Shown piece by piece: positions 1-7,543 of a stretch of DNA of 40,237 nt (its first letter is position 1; each line of letters opens with the position of its first letter). The DNA is from Fusobacterium sp. SYSU M8D902 (GTDB taxonomy: Bacteria > Fusobacteriota > Fusobacteriia > Fusobacteriales > Fusobacteriaceae), in the NCBI RefSeq assembly GCF_040199715.1, contig NZ_JBEFNA010000001.1, positions 200,639 through 240,875 on the forward strand. Direction: 5' to 3'. The notes under the pieces are model-generated. The model ran no database searches. It was not told the origin of the DNA and was given only the letters and a program-made list of their open reading frames with translations. Made by a program: the position numbers and the translations under genes.

Positions 1-303
1 GTACTCACAATCATACACACAGTTTAAAACTGAAGATGAGTAGTAAAAATTCTCATTCCCAAAACTTTCACAAACTTTAGCTCCCTCATATATATAATTT
101 TCTTTTTTCACTGCTAATATAAGCTTGGGAGTTGTTTTTTGTAAGGTGAAATTTTGATTATTTTTTGAAAATATCTCTTTGTAACTATCAATCTCAATCA
201 CCTTTGAATTTGGAAATCTCTTTAATATTTTTTGACTCTCTATATATTGTTTTGCTTCCTTTTCAATATATATATGAGAAAAACTTCTATTTAATAAATC
301 CAT
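1..303 (-). CDS. Spore photoproduct lyase (SPL) family radical SAM protein, N-terminal part
   Basis: This gene runs off the left edge; only the first 101 codons are present. The ATG at 303 follows a good ribosome site (AAGGAGAAA). The N-terminus reads like SplB-family proteins: FSHIYIEKEAK, then FPNSKVIEIDSYKEIF, LQKTTPKLILAVKK, and SFGNENFYYSS followed by LNCVYDCEY at the edge. That last stretch is the start of the CxxxCxxC-type cluster motif expected to bind the radical-SAM 4Fe-4S centre. The family repairs 5-thyminyl-5,6-dihydrothymine in spore DNA, but non-sporulating bacteria carry relatives of unknown substrate. The catalytic cysteine and the C-terminal half lie outside the window, so true lyase activity cannot be judged. 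It is the third gene of a small operon with the two genes upstream. Confidence 0.85.
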   Translation of the reverse strand, partial: MDLLNRSFSHIYIEKEAKQYIESQKILKRFPNSKVIEIDSYKEIFSKNNQNFTLQKTTPKLILAVKKENYIYEGAKVCESFGNENFYYSSSVLNCVYDCEY

Positions 304-326
304 CTACTAAAATTTCTCCTTTTATC

Positions 327-983
327 TTAAACTATACTATCTCTAGAAAAATCTGTAACATCAGTTTTTAACTTTTTCAATAACTCAGTTACCTTCATCT
401 TTCCACTATCTATTAGTTTTAACTCCCTATCAGTAGCTCCAACAAGCTCTACAAACTGTACCTTTCCATTGGGTGTATCAATCTCTTTAGCTTGATCTAA
501 CGTTGTTATAAACCCTGTTATTTTAGATCTCTTACTCACATCTATTCCCTCTTTTTGTCCAGTCCAAATATATTCATTAGGTTGAAATATCTCTCCACTT
601 TCAAAAACATATTTAGCTAATTCTTGAAGAATAGAACAGATATTTTTTAGCTCTTTATCCTTTATATCTAGATCTTTTTTTCTTCTCTTTAATTGCTCAC
701 TATTCATTTTTAATTTAAAAGTCAATTCAAATCCATAACCACTGTACTCCATATCATCTGACTCTTTCTCATATAGCTCACTAAATCCAAAAGTTACAAA
801 ATGATAATATCCATCACCTCTAAAAATACTGATCCCATCTAACGGATCATCTCCACCTAGTCTTGAAGAAACCATAGCGTGAAAATGTAACTCTTCCACT
901 TTCGGATACAGTTTTTTAAATCTTTTTGCAATAGCATCAAATCCAGCAGTATCTATTATTTCAAACTCATTATTATCTTTCAT
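327..983 (-). CDS. Suppressor-of-fused (SUFU) domain protein
   Basis: This 218-residue protein carries the bacterial SUFU-domain signature: GGDDPLDGISIF at about residues 44-55, then YYHFVTFGFSELYEKES and YSGYGFELTFKL at about 59-90. Its C-terminal half holds the conserved VELVGATDRELKLI segment. No signal peptide or membrane segment is seen, so it is probably cytoplasmic. The molecular role of bacterial SUFU proteins is mostly unknown; some are predicted immunity proteins of polymorphic toxins, but no toxin gene is visible here. Its ATG overlaps the end of the nucleosidase gene by 11 bases, which suggests translational coupling, and the SPL gene starts 23 bases downstream. The family call is firm; the function is open. 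Confidence 0.85.
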   Translation of the reverse strand: MKDNNEFEIIDTAGFDAIAKRFKKLYPKVEELHFHAMVSSRLGGDDPLDGISIFRGDGYYHFVTFGFSELYEKESDDMEYSGYGFELTFKLKMNSEQLKRRKKDLDIKDKELKNICSILQELAKYVFESGEIFQPNEYIWTGQKEGIDVSKRSKITGFITTLDQAKEIDTPNGKVQFVELVGATDRELKLIDSGKMKVTELLKKLKTDVTDFSRDSIV

Positions 984-1809
984 TTTTTACCCCTATCACA
1001 CAATTTTTTATATCTTCTAATATTTTTTTTGTTACTTTCTTATCCTTTATCTCTATTTTATCATAATTTTTTATAAGTTTAATTAAATTTTCACCTTTTA
1101 ATTTATAATATAACAATAGAGATTCCAACTCATTTACCATTGTTACACTAAATCTACCTTTTACAATGAGAGAATCTACCTCTCTTCTCTCCTCGTCTGA
1201 AAACTCTAACTCCTTTTCTAGATGAAATTCGCTCCTTCTCTCCAACCAAATTTCGATCTCCACCAAAGCTTTTTCTATTAAATTCTCCACACTTTCTGGA
1301 TCAACATCACCGTCTAAGTAATCTGAAACAATTTTTATAATATTCACTTGATATGTCTCAAAAAAATATGAACTAGCTTCTACAAGTCCAGCCCCCTCCA
1401 TATCAACCAAATCTCCTGTCACTACACTATCTGAATTAATAACTCTATTAAAACTCTCTAAACTTCCCTCTTTAAATCTATGATCAAATATCATATCTGG
1501 ATAGTAAGCTCTTTTACTCTCTGAGTTTATAATCTTATTACATAAGACTATATCACCAACTTTATACTCTTTATTCTTAGCTCCACAAACTCCCATATTG
1601 ATGAATATATCATCACTATCTATCTTCACTTTTGAAAGTATATATGTCAAAGCTATTGCACTCTTTAATATTCCTACTCCTGTGACTATCAAAGTTATCT
1701 TTTCATTTTTAAATACCTGTACCCTATTTATTGTACTATCCTTCTTTAACTTAAATTTTTTTATTAAAGGTCTAGCTTCTATCCCTAAAGCAACTGCTAT
1801 ATATATCAT
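973..1809 (-). CDS. MTA/SAH-nucleosidase-like phosphorylase-superfamily protein with C-terminal extension
   Basis: The first 190 residues resemble 5'-methylthioadenosine/S-adenosylhomocysteine nucleosidase. They include an N-terminal beta strand followed by GIEARPL with Glu11, a glycine-rich TGVG at 43-46, NMGVCGA at 71-77, the substrate-binding VDMEGAG with Glu138, and the catalytic-type SDYLD with Asp163. These enzymes hydrolyse the N-glycosidic bond of MTA, SAH or 5'-deoxyadenosine. About 85 further residues, charged and probably helical, form a C-terminal extension of unknown role. It heads a mini-operon with a SUFU gene and an SPL-family radical SAM gene, behind a strong promoter at 1850-1878. 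Removing 5'-deoxyadenosine made by the radical SAM partner is a reasonable inference. The start follows an AGGTGG ribosome site. Confidence 0.75.
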   Translation of the reverse strand: MIYIAVALGIEARPLIKKFKLKKDSTINRVQVFKNEKITLIVTGVGILKSAIALTYILSKVKIDSDDIFINMGVCGAKNKEYKVGDIVLCNKIINSESKRAYYPDMIFDHRFKEGSLESFNRVINSDSVVTGDLVDMEGAGLVEASSYFFETYQVNIIKIVSDYLDGDVDPESVENLIEKALVEIEIWLERRSEFHLEKELEFSDEERREVDSLIVKGRFSVTMVNELESLLLYYKLKGENLIKLIKNYDKIEIKDKKVTKKILEDIKNCVIGVKNER

Positions 1810-1849
1810 CTAATTCCACCTTTATTACTCTTAATAATTTTATATTTAT

Positions 1850-1878
1850 AGTATACTTTGATAATTTTATACAGTCAA
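1850..1878 (-). promoter_or_regulatory. Promoter of the nucleosidase-SUFU-SPL operon
   Basis: On the minus strand, TTGACT (1878-1873) is followed by exactly 17 bases and TATACT (1855-1850). This is a near-consensus housekeeping promoter placed about 45 bases before the nucleosidase ATG and just downstream of the atoA terminator. Confidence 0.8.
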
Positions 1879-1884
1879 TATTTT

Positions 1885-1934
1885 GTAAAATAAAAAGAGA
1901 GATCATTCTATCGTTTAATAGAACCAATCTCTCT
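1885..1934 (-). terminator. Rho-independent terminator of the ato operon
   Basis: An 8-bp stem (AGAGAGAT at 1896-1903 against ATCTCTCT at 1927-1934) with an additional inner stem (TTCTAT/ATAGAA) is followed on the minus strand by a T-rich run (1885-1896). It lies 26 bases after the atoA stop. Confidence 0.85.
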
Positions 1935-1959
1935 AAATAACTATTATAATCTCATCGTA

Positions 1960-2625
1960 CTATAAAGTTAAAATTTTAATATCATCTGGAATTATTAATT
2001 CAGCTTCTGTATTTGCTTTTACATCTTCTATTGAAGAGTAAGGGCTTACTTCAGTTAAAACTAATCCTTCTGGAGTTACTTTTATTACACATTTTTCAGT
2101 GATTATTAAGTTTACCTCTTTAGCTGCAGTTAATGGAAGATTACATTTTTTTAGTATTTTTACACTTCCCTTACTTGTATGCTCCATAGCTACTATTACC
2201 TCTTTTGCTCCAACAACTAGGTCCATAGCTCCTCCCATTCCAGGAACTATTTTTCCAGGTACCATCCAGTTAGCTAGGTTTCCTTCCTCATCTACTTGAA
2301 GTGCTCCTAAAACAGTAGCGTCAACGTGTCCACCTCTGATTATTCCAAAAGAAGTACAAGAGTCAAAGAATTGTGCTCCAGGAAGAACTGTTACAAATCC
2401 TCCACCAGCATTTATCATATCTTTATCCTCTTTTCCAGGTTCTGGAGCTGGTCCTACACCTATTATTCCATTCTCTGATTGGAATACTACATCCATATCC
2501 TCTGGAACATAGTTAGCTACTAATGTAGGTAATCCTATTCCTAAGTTTACTACATATCCATCTCTTAATTCTTGTGCTACTCTTTTTGCTATATACTCTC
2601 TTACTTGTTTTTTATCTAATTCCAT
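1960..2625 (-). CDS. atoA: Acetate/butyrate-acetoacetate CoA-transferase, beta subunit
   Basis: This 221-residue protein is a full-length beta subunit of the heterodimeric family I CoA-transferases (AtoA/CtfB/ScoB). It has the catalytic glutamate motif SENG with Glu51, followed by GVGPAP, and the glycine-rich NAGGGFVTVLPGAQ segment. With AtoD it moves CoA between acetoacetate, acetate and butyrate. In a lysine-fermenting fusobacterium this links acetoacetate formed by the Kce step to butyryl-CoA use, giving free butyrate. It follows atoD by 13 bases with an AGGAGG ribosome site, and is the last gene of atoE-ogg-atoD-atoA before a clear terminator. The family is certain; substrate preference is inferred from context. 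Confidence 0.93.
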   Translation of the reverse strand: MELDKKQVREYIAKRVAQELRDGYVVNLGIGLPTLVANYVPEDMDVVFQSENGIIGVGPAPEPGKEDKDMINAGGGFVTVLPGAQFFDSCTSFGIIRGGHVDATVLGALQVDEEGNLANWMVPGKIVPGMGGAMDLVVGAKEVIVAMEHTSKGSVKILKKCNLPLTAAKEVNLIITEKCVIKVTPEGLVLTEVSPYSSIEDVKANTEAELIIPDDIKILTL

Positions 2626-2638
2626 TTTTCTAAGCCTC

Positions 2639-3286
2639 CTATTTTACTATATAGTCTACAAATATTCTTGATGTCATTACGTGATCTGGGTCTATCTCTC
2701 CTACTTTTACAAGTTTCTCTGCAAAAACTATAACAGTATCTGCTGCAGTTGCCATCATTGGGTTAAAGTTCTTTGTAGTTTTAGCATAGATAACGTTTCC
2801 TAACTCATCTACTATTGAACCATTTATTAATGCAACGTCTGCTTTTATAGGCTTTTCTAATAAATATTTTTTTCCATCTACTTCAATTACTTGTTTTCCC
2901 TCTTCAACTATTGTTCCTACACCAGTTGGAGTAAGTATTCCACCTAATCCATTTCCTGCTGCTCTGATTCTTTCAGCAAGAGTTCCTTGAGGACAAAGCT
3001 CTACTTCCATCTCTCCAGTATTCATTCTTCTTCCTGTTTCTGGGTTTGTTCCTATGTGAGTAGCAATAACTTTTTTAACTTGGTTATTACATACTAATCT
3101 TCCTATCCCTCTGTCAGGAAATCCAGTATCGTTACCTATTACAGTTAAATCTTTTACACCTTTTTCAATTAGTGCATCAATTATCTTTTCTGGTGTTCCT
3201 ACTCCTAAAAATCCACCAATAAAGACAGTCATTCCATCTTTTACATGTGATACTGCTTCTTCCATTGTCACTACTTTGTTTCTCAT
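2639..3286 (-). CDS. atoD: Acetate/butyrate-acetoacetate CoA-transferase, alpha subunit
   Basis: This 215-residue alpha subunit of family I CoA-transferase starts with the typical KVVTMEEAVSHVKDGMTVFIGGF. It contains the CoA-binding glycine-rich GGFLGVGTPE (about 24-33), and GGILTPTGVGT with the following EEGKQVIEVDGKKYLLE block that marks AtoD/CtfA/ScoA. It pairs with the adjacent AtoA as an alpha-beta enzyme in the cytoplasm. The start codon follows TAGGAGGTAAAG. It sits downstream of an 8-oxoguanine glycosylase gene inside the ato operon. No missing key segment is visible. Confidence 0.93.
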   Translation of the reverse strand: MRNKVVTMEEAVSHVKDGMTVFIGGFLGVGTPEKIIDALIEKGVKDLTVIGNDTGFPDRGIGRLVCNNQVKKVIATHIGTNPETGRRMNTGEMEVELCPQGTLAERIRAAGNGLGGILTPTGVGTIVEEGKQVIEVDGKKYLLEKPIKADVALINGSIVDELGNVIYAKTTKNFNPMMATAADTVIVFAEKLVKVGEIDPDHVMTSRIFVDYIVK

Positions 3287-3312
3287 CTTTACCTCCTAGC
3301 TTATTAAAAAAA

Positions 3313-3969
3313 CTACTTGAAGATTTCCCCCGCTTCTAAATACCACAACAGTAAATCTAAGCTATCCATTGAAATATTTACAAACTTGCAATAATCTTTC
3401 ATTTTTCTCTCTATCTCTAAATATAACTTTGGAGTTATACTTTTAGGAACTTCATCAATCACTTCTAGTCTTACTAGATTTTTTAATATGTGTCTATCCA
3501 GAATAGCTATCTCTTTTCCAAAACCTACATTTCTTAAAAAATGACTAGCTTCTTTATAAGCCATCCCCTTGACATTTTTTACTATCCACTCTCTAGCCTT
3601 ACTTATCTCTTCAAAACTTGAGAAGAAATCTTTTGTTATGATCTCCCCAGTAGAGTCTGTCATCTTCTCTCTAAGTTCAACTAGATATTTTGATTTATTA
3701 TTTTTAAATCTTACTATGTTGAGATACTCCACAATCTCTTCAGCACTACCATTAAAAAGAAGTCCATTATCTCTCAATGTGGTAATAGCTTGCCAAGCAT
3801 TAACAGCCTTAGATTGAGGTGTTAGTATACAAAAAGACATCTCTACATGAATATCTCTATTGTTTCCATTATCCCATACACTCTTAAACTCTTTTAATCT
3901 TTTTTCTATATCTTCTTTTATCTCTAAATATTTTTTTTCTACTTCATAAAAATATTCGTTCTTTTTCAT
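3313..3969 (-). CDS. ogg: N-glycosylase/DNA lyase, Ogg2-type 8-oxoguanine DNA glycosylase
   Basis: This 218-residue helix-hairpin-helix protein is of the archaeal-type Ogg2 family. The nucleophilic lysine lies in GMAYKEASHFLRNVG (Lys139) and the catalytic aspartate in AILDRHIL (Asp158). The N-terminal SFCILTPQSKAVNAWQA segment also fits. The family removes 8-oxoguanine from DNA and cuts the strand by beta-elimination. The length is normal and nothing is truncated. It is read between atoE and atoD, 21 bases after atoE and 26 bases before atoD, so it is probably co-transcribed with short-chain acid genes. This pairing has no obvious metabolic logic. It has its own ribosome site, GAGGAGTAAA. Confidence 0.9.
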   Translation of the reverse strand: MKKNEYFYEVEKKYLEIKEDIEKRLKEFKSVWDNGNNRDIHVEMSFCILTPQSKAVNAWQAITTLRDNGLLFNGSAEEIVEYLNIVRFKNNKSKYLVELREKMTDSTGEIITKDFFSSFEEISKAREWIVKNVKGMAYKEASHFLRNVGFGKEIAILDRHILKNLVRLEVIDEVPKSITPKLYLEIERKMKDYCKFVNISMDSLDLLLWYLEAGEIFK

Positions 3970-3990
3970 TTTACTCCTCTATATTTTTAC

Positions 3991-5373
3991 TTAGAATAAG
4001 AGGAATCCAGCTGATATAATAACTCCTGAACATAGTAATACTATTAAACAGTATCCCATTATATCCTTTGCTCCCAATCCTGCTATTCCCAATGCTGGTA
4101 AAGCCCAGAATGGTTGAATCATATTTGTCCAAGCATCTCCCCAAGCTATTGCCATAGCTGATTTAGCAGTTGAAACTCCTATCTCTAATCCTGCTGGCAT
4201 AACAATTGGAGCTTGTACTGCCCATTGTCCTCCACCAGAAGGTACGAAGAAGTTTACTATTCCTGCACTTAAGAAAGAGAATAGTGGGAATGTTTTTGGT
4301 GTTGATATATTTACGAAGAAATTTGACATTATTACTGCTAATGATAATCCCTCGGCATTAGCTCCTGTCATTATTCCCATAATTCCTGCATAAAATGGAA
4401 ACTGTAATAAGATTCCTGAAGCACCTTTTGTAGCTTCTAAGAAAGCATCTAAAAATCTTCTAGGTGTTCCATGTAATAAGATTCCTGTAAATAAGAATAT
4501 AAAGTTTACTAAGTTTAGATTTAAGTTAAATCCTTTTGTCATAAAATATTGTAATATATATGCCCATCCCATTATTCCTAATAGAATTGACACTACTTTA
4601 CTATTCTCTATTCTTTCAGCTGGAGTCATTTCCTCCTTGCTCTTTGTAATCATCTCTTCTTTTTCTTCTAATAATTTAGGATCAACAGCTACAACCTCAT
4701 TTTCACTTGGATACATAGCTCTATTGATAAGAGGTAATGCAATTAGTAAAGCTCCCATTATGAATAGGTTCATTGGTGAAAATATAGTTTCACTTGTTGG
4801 TATGTTAGCTATCATTGCTCCAGCTGTTTGCTTTTTCAAAGCCTCTACACTGTCACTAGCCACTTGTAATGGAATTGATCCTGATAATCCTCCATGCCAC
4901 ACTAAGAACCCTGTGTAAGCTGAAGCTATTAAAAGTCTATAATCTATTCCTTTAATTTTTTTAGCAATCTCTCTTGCAAAAATTGCTCCAATAACTAATC
5001 CAAATCCCCAGTTTAAAAGACATGCTACTGTTGAAACTAAAGTTACAACAACTATTGCTTGTCTTGGTGTTTTTAACTTTGATGCAAGGCTAGCTAAAAA
5101 ACTTTTAAATATCTTTGAACTTGCCATTGTGTGCCCTGTTACTAGGACTAATGCCATCTGCATTGAAAAAGATAACAGTGACCAAAATCCATTACTCCAA
5201 TGCCCTATTATTCTCATTGGTGACTGCTTTGTTAAAACCATAGCACCTATAAACACTATGAAAGTTAACATTGCACAAAAGATATATGGATCTGGTAAGT
5301 ATTTTTGCATAACAGATACACATAATGAAGTAAAACGTTTAAATAATCCTTGACTATTTTTAGTAGTAGTCAT
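3991..5373 (-). CDS. atoE: Short-chain fatty acid transporter AtoE family
   Basis: This 460-residue, very hydrophobic protein of about a dozen membrane segments belongs to the AtoE short-chain fatty acid transporter family. The N-terminal YLPDPYIFCAMLTFIVF and the mid-protein GWGFGLVIGAIFARE and NFFVPSGGGQWAVQAPIV signatures are clear. It should move acetoacetate, butyrate or similar acids across the inner membrane. The frame is open to a GTG at 5403, but that codon falls about where transcription starts. The ATG at 5373, preceded by AAAGGGAGATGAG, is the better start. It leads an operon with ogg, atoD and atoA. Direction of transport is not visible from sequence; in this fermenter, butyrate or acetoacetate exchange is plausible. 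Confidence 0.92.
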   Translation of the reverse strand: MTTTKNSQGLFKRFTSLCVSVMQKYLPDPYIFCAMLTFIVFIGAMVLTKQSPMRIIGHWSNGFWSLLSFSMQMALVLVTGHTMASSKIFKSFLASLASKLKTPRQAIVVVTLVSTVACLLNWGFGLVIGAIFAREIAKKIKGIDYRLLIASAYTGFLVWHGGLSGSIPLQVASDSVEALKKQTAGAMIANIPTSETIFSPMNLFIMGALLIALPLINRAMYPSENEVVAVDPKLLEEKEEMITKSKEEMTPAERIENSKVVSILLGIMGWAYILQYFMTKGFNLNLNLVNFIFLFTGILLHGTPRRFLDAFLEATKGASGILLQFPFYAGIMGIMTGANAEGLSLAVIMSNFFVNISTPKTFPLFSFLSAGIVNFFVPSGGGQWAVQAPIVMPAGLEIGVSTAKSAMAIAWGDAWTNMIQPFWALPALGIAGLGAKDIMGYCLIVLLCSGVIISAGFLLF

Positions 5374-5409
5374 CTTCTCATCTCCCTTTTTCAATCTTGT
5401 CACACTTTG

Positions 5410-5438
5410 AGTATACTACCATATCTAACACTTGTCAA
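5410..5438 (-). promoter_or_regulatory. Promoter of atoE-ogg-atoD-atoA
   Basis: A consensus TTGACA (5438-5433), 17-base spacer and TATACT (5415-5410) occur on the minus strand. Transcription should begin near 5403, which rules out the in-frame GTG at 5403 and supports the ATG at 5373. Confidence 0.88.
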
Positions 5439-5483
5439 GCATCATCAACGTATTTCATACTTTTAGAACACTTTTTTTACTTT

Positions 5484-6866
5484 TTAGATTAGATTTAGTT
5501 CAAACCAAAAATTAACCCAGTTATTTTCAGAGATATAAACTCCATAACTGTTTTTATGATTATCTAGGATTCCTGCCACTATTGCTAAACCTAAACCATG
5601 TCCATCTTTACCTATTGCACTATCTAGCCTTACAAAAGGATTCCAAATAGTTTCTAAATCTTTTTCTTCTAGATGATCACTTCTATTTTTTACAATCACT
5701 CTACATTTATCCTCTTTTTCTAATACTTCTATCTCTATATCCTCATTATCTGTACTATATTTCATAGCATTACTTATTAAATTTTCCAACACTCTATCAA
5801 TATATTTTTCATCACAGATCACTTTGATATCCTTACTTCCAACATATCTTATATGTTTAGTTTTAGAGGAATACTTATCTATAAAATCTTTTATATTCTC
5901 ATAGAGGTTTACCTCTTCCATCTGCATCTTAAAATATCCAGCCTCTATTTGTGAAATAAGTAGTAACTCTCTCACTAAACTATCCATCTTATAACTCTCT
6001 TCTATTATGACATCACAATAAAAATTCTTATCCTCTTCAGTTGCAACATTCTCACTCAACCCTTGAGCATAACCTTGTATAATAGCTATTGGAGTTTTTA
6101 ATTCGTGACTTACACAAGCTACAAACTCCTTTCTAAGTTTATCTATTTTTTTCTCTTTCTCTATATCTTCCATCAACTTCAAATTAGCTTTATTGATCTC
6201 ATCAATATTCTTTTTCAAAGTCTCTCCCATCAAGTTAATTGTTTCTCCCAATTCACCTATCTCATCTTTTCTAACATCTTCAAATTTTCTAGAGAAATCC
6301 AATTTAGATATTTTTTTAGTTATCTCTTTCAATTCTAAAATTGGTGCCACCATAGCCTTAGAAAATATAAAAGCCATTGATGAACCTATAATAAAAGAGA
6401 GAATTATTATTTGTAAATGGTACTGTACTGAAACCTCTAACCCCTCTTGAATCAAACTTAATGGAGTTATAATCTCCAAGTACCTATCACTTTTATATTC
6501 CATAAATAAAACTAAAACTTTCCCTCTATAGTCATCATAGTTTATTATCTTAAAAATAGGTACCCCATTGCTGAGGTATCTTTTTATCTCCTGTATCTCC
6601 TTTTGAGTAAGTAGTTTTCGATAAAAATATCTTTCTATTTGATCTGTTTTTTTTATTGTTATCTCTGCATTATTTTGAACCTCTAGATTTCTAAAATCTA
6701 TTACATAGTTGGGATCACTTATCAGTCTTCCAACTTGCACTAACCTATCTTTTTTGGTAGTTAAATAAAACTTCTCTAAGTATATGTTATTTGTTATAGC
6801 AAAACCACCTATAATCATCATAACCATACTCCACATTAGAAAAAATATTTTCCATCTTATTTTCAT
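5484..6866 (-). CDS. Sensor histidine kinase of the copper-region two-component system
   Basis: This 460-residue kinase has a first membrane segment at about 7-30, an extracytoplasmic sensor region of about 120 residues, and a second membrane segment at about 150-172. A HAMP linker follows (about 175-225), then a HisKA domain with the phospho-acceptor His254 in FVACVSHELKTPIAI. The C-terminal HATPase domain has the N box NLISNAMKYS and the G box DGHGLGLAIVAGI. It pairs with the response regulator whose stop is 3 bases upstream. Both lie after the CsoR-type repressor and share its promoter, so metal or envelope stress sensing is plausible but not shown. The sensor region has no cysteine or histidine cluster that would argue for direct metal binding. 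Confidence 0.92.
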   Translation of the reverse strand: MKIRWKIFFLMWSMVMMIIGGFAITNNIYLEKFYLTTKKDRLVQVGRLISDPNYVIDFRNLEVQNNAEITIKKTDQIERYFYRKLLTQKEIQEIKRYLSNGVPIFKIINYDDYRGKVLVLFMEYKSDRYLEIITPLSLIQEGLEVSVQYHLQIIILSFIIGSSMAFIFSKAMVAPILELKEITKKISKLDFSRKFEDVRKDEIGELGETINLMGETLKKNIDEINKANLKLMEDIEKEKKIDKLRKEFVACVSHELKTPIAIIQGYAQGLSENVATEEDKNFYCDVIIEESYKMDSLVRELLLISQIEAGYFKMQMEEVNLYENIKDFIDKYSSKTKHIRYVGSKDIKVICDEKYIDRVLENLISNAMKYSTDNEDIEIEVLEKEDKCRVIVKNRSDHLEEKDLETIWNPFVRLDSAIGKDGHGLGLAIVAGILDNHKNSYGVYISENNWVNFWFELNLI

Positions 6867-6869
6867 ATT

Positions 6870-7529
6870 CTATCCCTCAAATTTATATCCGAAACCTCTT
6901 ACAGTTTGAATATAGTCATCTCCTATTTTTTTTCTAAGTCTTTTTATGTGAGTATCAACAGTTCTTGAATCTCCAAAATAGTCCCAACCCCAAACTGAGT
7001 TAAGTATCTTCTCTCTAGATAGTGCTATCCCTTTATTCTCTATGAAAAAATATAGTAGATCATACTCTTTTGGAGTCAATTCTAAGATCTCATCTTTCAA
7101 TCTTACCTCTCTTTTTACACCATCTATCATCAGATCTCTAAATGACATAGGAGCATTATCTACAATCTTTCCATCTCTTCTCAAAAGAGCTTTTACCTTT
7201 GCCACTAATAATTTTGGATTAAATGGTTTTGTCATATACTCATCTGTTTCCAATTCAAAACCAAATAACTGATCTCCCTCGTCAGCTCTAGCTGTCAACA
7301 TAATAATTGGAATCTGTGATTCCTCTCTTATCTTTCTACACACACTCCAACCATCAATCTTTGGCATCATTATATCCAAAATAACAATATCATAGACATT
7401 TGAGAAAAATTTTTCTATTCCCTCTTCTCCATCTCCTGCCTCATCTACTATATATCCCTCTCTCACCAAATAGTCCTTTATTAACTTCCTTATCTTCCAT
7501 TCGTCATCTATTACAAGAATTTTTTTCAC
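6870..7529 (-). CDS. OmpR-family response regulator
   Basis: This 219-residue regulator has a receiver domain with acidic pocket IDDE (8-10), phospho-acceptor Asp52 in VILDIMMPKIDG, and the conserved Lys in EYMTKPF. A C-terminal winged helix follows (about 125-218: LTPKEYDLLYFF, SREKILNSVWGW, RTVDTHIKRLRKKIG, VRGFGYKF). The start is a GTG at 7529 with AGGAGGTTACA just upstream. The gene begins 14 bases after the fused CsoR gene and ends 3 bases before its kinase partner. Its targets are unknown; the copZA operon and its own operon are the nearest candidates. Confidence 0.93.
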   Translation of the reverse strand: MKKILVIDDEWKIRKLIKDYLVREGYIVDEAGDGEEGIEKFFSNVYDIVILDIMMPKIDGWSVCRKIREESQIPIIMLTARADEGDQLFGFELETDEYMTKPFNPKLLVAKVKALLRRDGKIVDNAPMSFRDLMIDGVKREVRLKDEILELTPKEYDLLYFFIENKGIALSREKILNSVWGWDYFGDSRTVDTHIKRLRKKIGDDYIQTVRGFGYKFEG

Positions 7530-7543
7530 TGTAACCTCCTATT

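Noticed and set aside
165-371. Plus-strand 68-codon open frame at the left end
   Set aside because: Overlaps the SPL-like and SUFU genes in antisense; the minus-strand genes have ribosome sites and recognisable proteins.
5374-5403. GTG start for atoE at 5403
   Set aside because: The promoter places the transcription start at about this base, and the ATG at 5373 has the ribosome site.
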